Shown: positions 50,315-56,640 of the stretch, one piece after another
Position numbering within the stretch: position 1 is the stretch's first letter
Layout: each line of letters starts with the position of its first letter
IMG/VR virus record: IMGVR_UViG_3300008954_002004
Span: 1 to 56,640 of that record
Origin: a virus
DNA: 56,640 nt
Strand: one strand, 5' to 3'
Translations under genes and position numbers: made by a program
Notes under the pieces: generated by a model
What the model was told of the DNA's origin: nothing
Databases searched by the model: none
The model's input: only the letters and a program-made list of their open reading frames with translations

Positions 50315-51264
50315 AATATATTTTCAATATAAGGACTTAATCTATGTGCTATTTTTTTATGACCTTTCTGTGTTGGATGGAAACTAAACGGATTAACTAA
50401 TTTCTCTTTAATTAACTTATCTATTCTTGTATCATCTTTCTTCCATATACTTCTATGATAAGTTTTAGTAATTTGATTTGCTAGAAAAGTCATTAAATCG
50501 CCTTCTATTAAATTTTCTATTGTCAAGGGATATTTATGAGTGTTAAATGTATCAAACCATAAGTTTTTAAAATTATTATTTTTAAAAAAATCATTCCATA
50601 TAAGCATATCTTCTGCAAGTTTTTTGACTTCTATTTCATGATTATATAAATCTAATATTAATACCCTAACTACATCATGTGTATCATTATGACTTACTAA
50701 ATTAGTTTTGCGTTTTAGTCCAAACCCTGTTGGTATGTGTCCTTCTTCATTATTATTAAATACAACACTTTCAAATTTATTTGTTTCATTATACCAAAAT
50801 TCAGTTCTTGCGGTACTTGTAATACCCCACATTATTATAACATTTTTTGCTTGTTTTAATAAATTAATATTTTTAGTATTAGTGAAAAATTCTCTTGCAA
50901 ATCTAAATTGTTTTTGATTACTAGACCCTGGCTTTGAAAAGTTTAAATTTGTAAAATTATACTTGTTTGTTACAAGACCCCTATAACTATAAACATCATT
51001 CCAGTTATTATAATCCTCATTAATTAATATACTAGTTTCAAGATCATCTGCATTTTTAATATTTTCAGTATAACTAGAACCTATACCCCACGTCCAACTA
51101 CATCCAAACGTTATTAATATATTAGATTGCTGTAATTTAGGTATTTGCTCATCAGTAATTTCGTCAAATAATTCAAAATTAGATTTAAAAATATTATTGG
51201 TAGTTAATTTTTCACCAAGAAATGTTTTGTCTTGATGAAAATCATATCCTCTTATCTTATCCAT
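50305..51264 (-). CDS. SGNH/GDSL-hydrolase-like protein
   Basis: ATG 51264 (MDKIRGYDFHQDKTF); the extension to 51279 uses a TTG. Block I-like ILITFGCSWTWGIG places a Ser (about residue 56) in the GDS position, and the end FHPTQKGHKKIAHRL resembles block V, with His but without the usual Asp three residues before it (FSFH). Family members are esterases or lipases, so activity is uncertain. It overlaps the 5' end of tRNA-Asp by 10 bp and the radical SAM stop upstream. Confidence 0.55.
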   Translation of the reverse strand: MDKIRGYDFHQDKTFLGEKLTTNNIFKSNFELFDEITDEQIPKLQQSNILITFGCSWTWGIGSSYTENIKNADDLETSILINEDYNNWNDVYSYRGLVTNKYNFTNLNFSKPGSSNQKQFRFAREFFTNTKNINLLKQAKNVIIMWGITSTARTEFWYNETNKFESVVFNNNEEGHIPTGFGLKRKTNLVSHNDTHDVVRVLILDLYNHEIEVKKLAEDMLIWNDFFKNNNFKNLWFDTFNTHKYPLTIENLIEGDLMTFLANQITKTYHRSIWKKDDTRIDKLIKEKLVNPFSFHPTQKGHKKIAHRLSPYIENILER

Positions 51265-52687
51265 GTATTTGCTCTGCAATCTTTAATAGTGAATTTAATT
51301 CTTGTTTAACTCGTGGTTGTGAATATCCTAACTCTATACTTTTTTCATGTAATTCCACTCTACGTCTTATTCTTTCTCGCAATGTATTTGTTGGATTTAA
51401 ATATGACCCCCATGTATAGAACCCTCCTAAATTTCCTTGTGAAATTAAAGTATCATCATTATATATTTCTAGTTCCTTCATATATTTTATTGTTGTTATT
51501 GGAGTATCCTCCAAAAATATCATTGTATAACCCCAATGAATAAGTTCTAATGTGCCATTTTTCGCATACTTTGCATATCTATCAAGTGCTTTTAAATTCT
51601 CTTCATGATCTTTTATCGTTTCTGTCGGATATCCTACTATCATTAACCAAATATTGCTTATATCATAATAACTACTCTGTTCTATATGATAGTCAATATC
51701 TGTATTACTAAATTTCTTTTTCATATGATAACGAACATCTTGACTAAAACTCTCTATACCAATAGTAACTTGATCACACCCACCATAATACATTGCTTCA
51801 TAATGAGAAGGGGGCATTTGATTTCTAGGTCTACATATTGCTTGACCAGTATATCTTATATCTTTTAGAGATTTATCTTTTTCTTTTTCTTCTGCAAGTA
51901 AACAATTAAATTTATAAAAATTACTTACACTACCATTTATTAAACTATCAGTAAAATCAAATATAGTTGTACCATAGTTGTAAAATTGCTCTTTAATTTC
52001 TTGTACTAAATTTGTTGCTTTCCTATATCTAAACTTTGGCCATAACGCCGCAACATCACAAAATGTACAATTCCTAACACATCCTTTACTACCAGTTATA
52101 TATATTTTGTTAGTATCATAATTATTAAAATCAAAACCATTATAATTTGGTATTGGATATAAACTTATGTCATTATTATAGTCAACCTGTGCATTAATAA
52201 TATTTGCTATATATTGTTCACCATCTTGTTCTAAACATATACCATCTACTAAATCTTCACACCATGCACTAAAACGTATTCTAGTGTCTGGAAATTCACT
52301 AGAACAACCACACCCTCCTACAATAATTTGTGTTGTTCTAGGAATCCTATTATGATATTCTAATAATAATCTCGCTATATTAAGACTCCAATAAGTAAAT
52401 ACACTTATACAAACATAATCAAAATTTAATTGTTTCTTCTCTACTGTTTCAGACCACAAACTGCATATTTTTTGCACTATTGTATTACTAATATCCTCTT
52501 TAATAAACATTAACCAATTATCTAAATCTTCAAATTCTTCATCAGTTAAATTATACCTAATTATAGAAGAAAAATCAATAATTTCTGTTTCACAATTAAA
52601 ATTTAATGCAACTCCATTTAATGCACCTATTGCGGCACTAGGAGATAAGTCATGTTTAGGAAGACTTACAAATAGAAATTTCTTCAT
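51257..52687 (-). CDS. B12-domain-type radical SAM protein
   Basis: A 476-residue protein. N-terminal Rossmann-like region (FLFVSLPKHDLSPSAAIGAL, IIVGGCGCSSEFP) of the kind that binds cobalamin, but without the classical DxHxxG motif. Core GSKGCVRNCTFCDVAALW (CxxxCxxC), then an ICRPRNQM strand and GGCDQVTIGIESFS (the GIES motif of the B12/MiaB group). It overlaps the next upstream gene by 32 bp and the SGNH-like gene downstream. Substrate unknown; methyl or thiol group transfer is typical. Confidence 0.85.
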   Translation of the reverse strand: MKKFLFVSLPKHDLSPSAAIGALNGVALNFNCETEIIDFSSIIRYNLTDEEFEDLDNWLMFIKEDISNTIVQKICSLWSETVEKKQLNFDYVCISVFTYWSLNIARLLLEYHNRIPRTTQIIVGGCGCSSEFPDTRIRFSAWCEDLVDGICLEQDGEQYIANIINAQVDYNNDISLYPIPNYNGFDFNNYDTNKIYITGSKGCVRNCTFCDVAALWPKFRYRKATNLVQEIKEQFYNYGTTIFDFTDSLINGSVSNFYKFNCLLAEEKEKDKSLKDIRYTGQAICRPRNQMPPSHYEAMYYGGCDQVTIGIESFSQDVRYHMKKKFSNTDIDYHIEQSSYYDISNIWLMIVGYPTETIKDHEENLKALDRYAKYAKNGTLELIHWGYTMIFLEDTPITTIKYMKELEIYNDDTLISQGNLGGFYTWGSYLNPTNTLRERIRRRVELHEKSIELGYSQPRVKQELNSLLKIAEQIHG

Positions 52688-53075
52688 AAATTTTACGCAC
52701 TATGTTTTCATGTGCGTTATTATATCCTATAAACAAATCATAATCCAAATTATTAATATCTGTTATATTACGGGATTTCAATTTAAACTTTATAATATTA
52801 CTAAAGTATCTATCATAAAAGTCATTATCCCAAAAAAACTCAAACATATGATCATAACAATTTATTTCTGCTAACGCATAATTCAATAGATGATTATCTA
52901 TTCTTATTAATGGTTCTATTTTCCACGGTTCAAAAAATATTTTAACATTGCAAGGTTGCAATAATTTTACATAATAACTATTTTTATATTTCTTATACTT
53001 CGCAGGAATATCATCCAATTCTATACGTAACATACTAAAGGGGTATTGAACACTTAAAATATTGTGAATTTTCAT
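52656..53075 (-). CDS. Hypothetical protein coupled to the B12-type radical SAM protein
   Basis: A 139-residue, Asn/Ile/Lys/Tyr-rich protein (MLRIELDDIPAKYKKYKNS, FEPWKIEPLIRIDNHL). It overlaps the radical SAM start by 32 bp and begins 7 nt after the CCA end of tRNA-Asn, whose 3' GGAG could serve as ribosome site. No family is recognised. Partner or substrate roles are possible. Confidence 0.55.
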   Translation of the reverse strand: MKIHNILSVQYPFSMLRIELDDIPAKYKKYKNSYYVKLLQPCNVKIFFEPWKIEPLIRIDNHLLNYALAEINCYDHMFEFFWDNDFYDRYFSNIIKFKLKSRNITDINNLDYDLFIGYNNAHENIVRKIYEEISICKSS

Positions 53076-53082
53076 AATAAAT

Positions 53083-53157
53083 TGGCTCCCCGGGAAGGAT
53101 TCGAACCTACGACCAAAAGATTAACAGTCTTCTGCGCTACCACTGCGCCACCGGGGA
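53083..53157 (-). tRNA. tRNA-Asn(GUU)
   Basis: Anticodon loop CTGTTAA in a GAAGA/TCTTT stem; acceptor TCCCCGG; discriminator G; encoded CCA. Confidence 0.95.
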
Positions 53158-53162
53158 AAATC

Positions 53163-53237
53163 TGGTGGGTCCTGTAGGATTTGAACCTACGACCCACGCC
53201 GTGTAAAGGCGTTGCTCTCCCACTGAGCTAAGGACCC
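53163..53237 (-). tRNA. tRNA-Val(UAC)
   Basis: Anticodon loop TTTACAC in an ACGCC/GGCGT stem; acceptor GGGTCCT/AGGACCC; discriminator A; encoded CCA. Confidence 0.95.
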
Positions 53238-53240
53238 ATC

Positions 53241-53316
53241 TGGTGGAGCTGACAGGGGTCGAACCTGCGACCTCCTCCGTGCAAGGGAGGCGCTCTCCCA
53301 ACTGAGCTACAGCCCC
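53241..53316 (-). tRNA. tRNA-Ala(UGC)
   Basis: Anticodon loop CTTGCAC in a CCTCC/GGAGG stem; acceptor GGGGCTG/CAGCTCC has the G3:U70 wobble, the alanine identity element; discriminator A; encoded CCA. Confidence 0.95.
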
Positions 53317-53321
53317 CAAAT

Positions 53322-53397
53322 TGGAGCCCGGGAGAAGATTCGAACTTCCGACCTGCTGATTACAAATCAGCTGCTCTGCCAACTGAGCTACCCGGGC
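53322..53397 (-). tRNA. tRNA-Thr(UGU)
   Basis: Anticodon loop TTTGTAA in a GCTGA/TCAGC stem; acceptor GCCCGGG; discriminator U; encoded CCA. Confidence 0.95.
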
Positions 53398-53407
53398 ATG
53401 TAAATAT

Positions 53408-53746
53408 TTAGTTAAATGTCTTTTCCCACCAGTCTATAAATGGACATGGCAAATAATACTCTATTGAATTTTCCTTTATTTCTACAAAAGATTCTAATCT
53501 ATCATCAGTTATGAAATAATCAATACCACACAATTGTACAGTTTCTAAAATAACAAAGTTATTAAATTTAAACCCAATTATATTCATACCATGATTTTCA
53601 GTAATACTATATGGAATTTCCAACCAAATAGTCTTATTACCATCTATAAAATACTCTGAAGTATTTTCTACTGCTTTATCATTAAATTTAACTTTAATTT
53701 TAGCAGGCTCAACAGATATAAATTTAAAATTAATCCATTCACTCAT
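53408..53746 (-). CDS. Hypothetical protein inside the tRNA cluster
   Basis: ATG 53746 (MSEWINFKFISVEPAKIKV); the longer frame runs into tRNA-Ile(UAU). 112 residues, beta-rich, with alternating hydrophobic strands (KTIWLEIPYSITENHG, FNNFVILETVQLCGIDYF) and an end CPFIDWWEKTF. No known family. It sits between two tRNAs. Confidence 0.6.
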   Translation of the reverse strand: MSEWINFKFISVEPAKIKVKFNDKAVENTSEYFIDGNKTIWLEIPYSITENHGMNIIGFKFNNFVILETVQLCGIDYFITDDRLESFVEIKENSIEYYLPCPFIDWWEKTFN

Positions 53747-53755
53747 AATAATTAT

Positions 53756-53831
53756 TGGTAGGCCTGGTTGGATTCGAACCAACGACCATCGGCATATAAG
53801 ACCGACACTCTCACCGCTGAGTTACAGGCCC
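53756..53831 (-). tRNA. tRNA-Ile(UAU)
   Basis: Anticodon loop CTTATAT, giving anticodon UAU, in a TCGGT/GCCGA stem (last pair U-G); acceptor GGGCCTG/CAGGCCT; discriminator A; encoded CCA. Reads AUA without lysidine modification; most bacteria use a CAU anticodon modified by TilS. Confidence 0.93.
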
Positions 53832-53833
53832 GT

Positions 53834-53907
53834 TGGCTGGGACACAGGGATTCGAACCCCAACTGACAGAATCAAAATCTGTAGTGCTACCGTTACACTA
53901 TGTCCCA
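53834..53907 (-). tRNA. tRNA-Gln(UUG)
   Basis: Anticodon loop TTTTGAT in an ACAGA/TCTGT stem; acceptor TGGGACA; discriminator G; encoded CCA. Confidence 0.95.
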
Positions 53908-53910
53908 ATC

Positions 53911-53987
53911 TGGTCGGGGATGCAGGATTTGAACCTGCGACCTGACGCTCCCAAAGCGCCTGCGCTACCAGACTGCGCTAATCCCCG
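53911..53987 (-). tRNA. tRNA-Pro(UGG)
   Basis: Anticodon loop TTTGGGA in a GGCGC/GCGTC stem; acceptor CGGGGAT; discriminator A; encoded CCA. Confidence 0.95.
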
Positions 53988-54263
53988 TTATTTTTCCTGT
54001 TTTTTCTTGCCTCTTTTTCGTTTTTTCTTCTTTTCATTCTCTTTTTCTTTCTCAGCAAATTCCTGATTTACTACTTTGGCAATATGAAATCCTCTGCCCT
54101 GATTACCATTTTGAGCAACTTTTTCACAGTTTTTCAAACTAGCAAATCCTTCAAGATACACTCGCCGAGCAACACCTTTTAACTTTGCTTTATCAGCATT
54201 AGCAACTTTACTAATAAGACTCTGTGCTTTTCTTTCTGCTTTTTCATATACATCTACTATCAT
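53988..54263 (-). CDS. Lys-rich basic protein
   Basis: ATG 54263 (MIVDVYEKAERKAQSLISK) follows AAGGG; the 54284 start lies inside tRNA-Glu. The 91 residues end in a strongly basic tail (KKKKRKRGKKKQEK) that could bind nucleic acid. A GNQGRGFHIAKV segment may be a loop. It sits exactly between tRNA-Pro and tRNA-Glu. No family is recognised. Confidence 0.62.
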   Translation of the reverse strand: MIVDVYEKAERKAQSLISKVANADKAKLKGVARRVYLEGFASLKNCEKVAQNGNQGRGFHIAKVVNQEFAEKEKENEKKKKRKRGKKKQEK

Positions 54264-54276
54264 TTTGTTTCCCTTT

Positions 54277-54353
54277 TGGTACACCCAACCGGATTCGAAC
54301 CGGTGTTGCCGCCGTGAAAGGGCGGTGTCCTAGGCCTACTAGACGATGGGTGC
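54277..54353 (-). tRNA. tRNA-Glu(UUC)
   Basis: Anticodon loop CTTTCAC in a CCGCC/GGCGG stem; acceptor GCACCCA/TGGGTGT; discriminator A; encoded CCA. Confidence 0.95.
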
Positions 54354-54361
54354 GTTGTTAA

Positions 54362-54820
54362 TTATTGTACGATTTTCCAAGAACCGTCTGCTTGACGGCA
54401 TGCTGTGCCATAACCTTGAACTGCTTTACCACCAACATAGATCGTTTGAGTAAACTCTCTACATGGGGTTCCATTATTGTTATTAGTTCTCATAACTGTC
54501 ATGGTACCAGATTCATTTGTATTTGGATTAATCCATTTAGTTTGTGCATTGTCAGGTATGCTTTCAAGTGTTGTATGCATATTAGTAGCATTCATTCTTT
54601 GACTTGGCTCTGTTAATACAGCATAATGGCCGCCTGCAAGGGCACCGCCAATTATACCAGTAGCAACCCAAATTTCTTTATTTGAACTGTCCTTGCCAAG
54701 TTCATATGCTAATGCGCCACCTATTAATGCACCTATAACATTACCCGACTCTTCTCGAGTCATGTTTGCACAGCCTGTTGCCAAACACGCAACCATAACA
54801 ACTGCTAATAACTCTCCCAT
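54362..54820 (-). CDS. 17-kDa-surface-antigen-type lipoprotein
   Basis: ATG 54820 (MGELLAVVMVACLATGCANM); the lipobox LATGC puts the lipidated Cys at residue 17. A Gly-zipper pair follows (GNVIGALIGGALAYELG, ATGIIGGALAGGHYAV), then a C-terminal domain (CREFTQTIYVGGKAVQGYG) seen in 17-kDa surface antigens of alphaproteobacteria. It should sit in the outer membrane. GAGG precedes the start, 11 bp after the prs stop. Host-derived; perhaps changes the infected cell surface. Confidence 0.82.
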   Translation of the reverse strand: MGELLAVVMVACLATGCANMTREESGNVIGALIGGALAYELGKDSSNKEIWVATGIIGGALAGGHYAVLTEPSQRMNATNMHTTLESIPDNAQTKWINPNTNESGTMTVMRTNNNNGTPCREFTQTIYVGGKAVQGYGTACRQADGSWKIVQ

Positions 54821-54831
54821 TTTTGATTTCC

Positions 54832-55782
54832 TCACAATATATCCCAATTATCCTCGATGAGTAAATTACTCACGCTTTCTTCATTATGAACATTTACTAT
54901 CGCTCGTCCAATTAGCGGAGCAATTGTTACATACCTGAGTTGAGAAATACCCGATTCTCTGTTAATTTTGATAGAATCTGTTACTATTAACTCAGTTAAA
55001 TCGCTATTACCAATTTTGTCGTCTGCCTTAGGCGTCAGTACTCCGTGCGTAATATATGCTCTTACTTTAATAGCACCGTGTTCCAACAAAGCCGTGGCCG
55101 CGTTGGCTAGGGTGCCCCCACTGTCTATGATGTCGTCAACGATAATACATTGTTTATCTTTAACGTCACCAACAACATTCATAACCTCACTTGCGCCCGG
55201 TTCTGGGCGTCTTTTATCGATTACAGCAATCTCGGTATCGAACTTTTTAGCATAACTTCGTGCTCGTTCTGTGCCGCCAGCATCTGGACTGACGAATACA
55301 AGATTGTCTGTTTCTATTCTTTTCCGTATATCATTGACTAGGATAGGTCGTGCTATCAAAGTATCTACTGGGATATTAAAAAATCCTTGGATTTGGCCTG
55401 CGTGTAGATCTACTGTTAATACTCTATTTGCGCCTGCCGTTGTTATTAAATCAGCGAGTAGTTTAGCACTAATTGGTGCCCTACTCATTGTTTTTCTGTC
55501 TTGTCTTGCGTAACCAAAGTATGGCAATACTGCTGTTATGCGCCTAGCACTTGCTCTTTTAAGAGCGTCAATCATAACTAGTAATTCCATTACATTATCA
55601 TTGACTGGTGTGCTAGTACTTTGTATTACAAATGCGTCTTTACCTCTGATGTTTTCGTGAATTTCTGCTCTAACCTCGCCGTCAGCAAACCTCCCTATGT
55701 TTGCCTTAACTAGCGGTACACCGGCAAACTGGGATATTCGTTTAGCCAACTCCAGGTTCGAGTTACCTGAAATGAGTTTCAT
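54832..55782 (-). CDS. prs: Ribose-phosphate pyrophosphokinase (PRPP synthetase)
   Basis: ATG 55782 (MKLISGNSNLELAKRI) gives 316 residues, the usual length; the extension to 55827 is discarded. Signatures: PYFGYARQDRK, DLHAGQIQGFFNIPVD, VSPDAGGTERA and the PRPP-binding loop CIIVDDIIDSGGTL. It makes PRPP from ribose-5-phosphate and ATP for nucleotide synthesis, joining purM and dUTPase. prs occurs in several marine T4-like phages. Confidence 0.95.
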   Translation of the reverse strand: MKLISGNSNLELAKRISQFAGVPLVKANIGRFADGEVRAEIHENIRGKDAFVIQSTSTPVNDNVMELLVMIDALKRASARRITAVLPYFGYARQDRKTMSRAPISAKLLADLITTAGANRVLTVDLHAGQIQGFFNIPVDTLIARPILVNDIRKRIETDNLVFVSPDAGGTERARSYAKKFDTEIAVIDKRRPEPGASEVMNVVGDVKDKQCIIVDDIIDSGGTLANAATALLEHGAIKVRAYITHGVLTPKADDKIGNSDLTELIVTDSIKINRESGISQLRYVTIAPLIGRAIVNVHNEESVSNLLIEDNWDIL

Positions 55783-55804
55783 TTTATTCAATAGTCTCTT
55801 GTTA

Positions 55805-56020
55805 TTAGTTGAGTATTTCCCAAACACCTTGCCAGCCTGTCATTACTGTTAAAGTATGACCACTTGGATTCCACGGCACTGGACTAAAATGAATTACACC
55901 ACCGCCACCACCAAATGCTCCCTTAGGATAGCCAAACTGCCCAGCAAAGTATTTGTCATTTATTTTGCATAAGTACCACTTATTAAAAAGTTGTTCTGCC
56001 TGTTGTTGTCGAGTTAACAT
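55805..56020 (-). CDS. Hypothetical Gly/Trp-rich protein
   Basis: A 71-residue frame from ATG 56020 (MLTRQQQAEQLFNKWYLCK); an ATG at 56056 adds 12 residues and overlaps the SprT-like gene, and neither has a clear ribosome site. Gly-rich middle (PKGAFGGGGGVIHFSP) and a Trp-rich end (MTGWQGVWEILN). No family is recognised. Confidence 0.55.
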   Translation of the reverse strand: MLTRQQQAEQLFNKWYLCKINDKYFAGQFGYPKGAFGGGGGVIHFSPVPWNPSGHTLTVMTGWQGVWEILN

Positions 56021-56036
56021 AAAGAGATATTCTAAA

Positions 56037-56546
56037 TTAATCTCTCTTAATTCCATCCATATAATCGTCTAGTATATCAGTATTATTTACCAAATCTAGA
56101 AACAATTCCTTCTCTTTCTTATAGGCCTCAACTTCCCACGGAAGTTTATAGTGACCAATTTTCTTTTCTTTCTTATGACCAAATGTTTCACTTTTCCACT
56201 TTGTGCTACCATTGTCATAATATCGCAATTGTCGCCTGGCAAACTGCTTTAAATGCGTCATTTCATGTGCCAACGTTAGCAACATTTTGGTTATACGCTT
56301 TTTAGCATCTAACTCAATCTCAAATTCACGTGGTCGAGATAACCTATAGTCTGTTATATGGCAATAACCATATATCTGTTTTACGCCTTCTTTTTTTGCT
56401 AAATCCTTCGTTACAAGAATGTCCAAATGTATGTTTGCACACAAATCAGACCTCATCATCTTCTGGGCATAATACTCTGCAGAATTCTCTAGCAAAGTTC
56501 TAAACCTTTTGCTCTGTGTTTTATAACCATATGTGGTTATAATCAT
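56037..56546 (-). CDS. SprT-like zinc metalloprotease
   Basis: A 169-residue protein with TLAHEMTHLKQFARRQL (HExxH zinc motif, about residues 93-97), an N-terminal helix region and a C-terminal WEVEAYKKEKELF helix, whose Glu could be the third ligand. The layout matches SprT/Spartan-like proteases. It may degrade DNA-bound proteins or act as a phage peptidase. It overlaps the region of the gene at 55805. Confidence 0.72.
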   Translation of the reverse strand: MIITTYGYKTQSKRFRTLLENSAEYYAQKMMRSDLCANIHLDILVTKDLAKKEGVKQIYGYCHITDYRLSRPREFEIELDAKKRITKMLLTLAHEMTHLKQFARRQLRYYDNGSTKWKSETFGHKKEKKIGHYKLPWEVEAYKKEKELFLDLVNNTDILDDYMDGIKRD

Positions 56547-56549
56547 GAC

Positions 56550-56640
56550 CTACCCCATAAGATTTTTATTGTACTCGTCACATATAAAACTATGTAATTC
56601 GTCGATTTCCTTTTCACTGAAATAATGAGCCATTGCTTCT
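56550..56640 (-). CDS. Partial small protein (N-terminus outside window)
   Basis: An open minus-strand frame from the window edge to a TAG at 56550. From an internal ATG at 56633 it reads MAHYFSEKEIDELHSFICDE and ends in NKNLMG. The true start may lie beyond the edge. The stop is 4 nt before the next gene. No family can be named. Confidence 0.45.
   Translation of the reverse strand, partial: EAMAHYFSEKEIDELHSFICDEYNKNLMG

Noticed and set aside
50123-50332. 69-aa plus-strand frame
   Set aside because: It is the antisense of the tRNA-Gly and tRNA-Asp genes; no ribosome site.
53137-53382. 81-aa minus-strand frame
   Set aside because: It runs through tRNA-Val, tRNA-Ala and tRNA-Thr; the repeated VGSNP/VAGSTPV phrases are tRNA T-arms read as protein.

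Overview
The window looks like part of the genome of a marine, T4-like (myovirus-type) phage with AT-rich DNA. The direct evidence is the gene content: PhoH, a T4 gp44/RFC-type clamp-loader ATPase, a GroES-like co-chaperonin, dUTPase, an HNH nuclease, a long block of repetitive tail-fibre-like proteins, 13 tRNA genes (several inside gene clusters), very tight packing with ATGA/TAATG overlaps, and many octamers of the T4 late-promoter type (TATAAATA, more often AATAAATA). A marine alphaproteobacterial host such as SAR11 is an inference from low GC, a 17-kDa-antigen-type lipoprotein, a DUF6356-like protein and the many metabolic genes. No rRNA, integrase, transposase or CRISPR array was seen. 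No stretch over about 150 bases lacks a gene or an identifiable site.

Layout. 1-5.5 kb: a tripartite tricarboxylate transporter pair (TctC cut by the window edge, TctA; no TctB between them), two small methyltransferases, a very short tryptophan 2,3-dioxygenase and two P-loop sulfotransferase-like proteins. 5.5-8.5 kb: membrane or secreted proteins, including one with a long Glu/Val/Thr repeat. 8.5-9.6 kb: a HIT-like protein and PhoH. 9.7-12.8 kb (+): a Cys-rich small protein and two twitch-type radical SAM proteins. 12.8-18.4 kb: replication and nucleotide genes (clamp loader, dUTPase, purM, a DnaE-like fragment) with a GroES-like protein. 18.4-32.5 kb: proteins with possible capsid-targeting peptides, then fibre-like virion proteins, interrupted by a third radical SAM gene. 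32.6-36.5 kb (+): HtrA-like protease, MORN protein, P-loop protein and an amidinotransferase, ended by a strong hairpin. 36.6-40.7 kb: short genes, including a type IV pilin-like gene and a glycosyltransferase. 40.7-53 kb: a modification and metabolism island (PRMT-like methyltransferase, 2OG-oxygenase-like proteins, FAD oxidoreductase, glutathione peroxidase, SGNH-like and two more radical SAM proteins). 53-56.6 kb: tRNA cluster, lipoprotein, prs and a SprT-like metalloprotease.

How the parts fit. Replication, purine/PRPP supply (prs, purM, dUTPase) and tRNAs support phage DNA and protein synthesis. The structural block builds host-recognition fibres. The radical SAM, methyltransferase, sulfotransferase-like, oxygenase and glycosyltransferase genes form an unusually large set of group-transfer and oxidation enzymes, presumably for surface, peptide or small-molecule modification; their substrates cannot be read from the sequence.

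The most unusual regulatory signal is a fixed geometry: in at least seven genes a late-type octamer (AATAAATA or ACTAAATA) lies exactly 5 nt before the ATG, and in two more genes a consensus TTGACA-N17-TATAAT promoter lies exactly 6 nt before the ATG. These genes lack a clear Shine-Dalgarno sequence, which predicts leaderless transcripts starting at the start codon.
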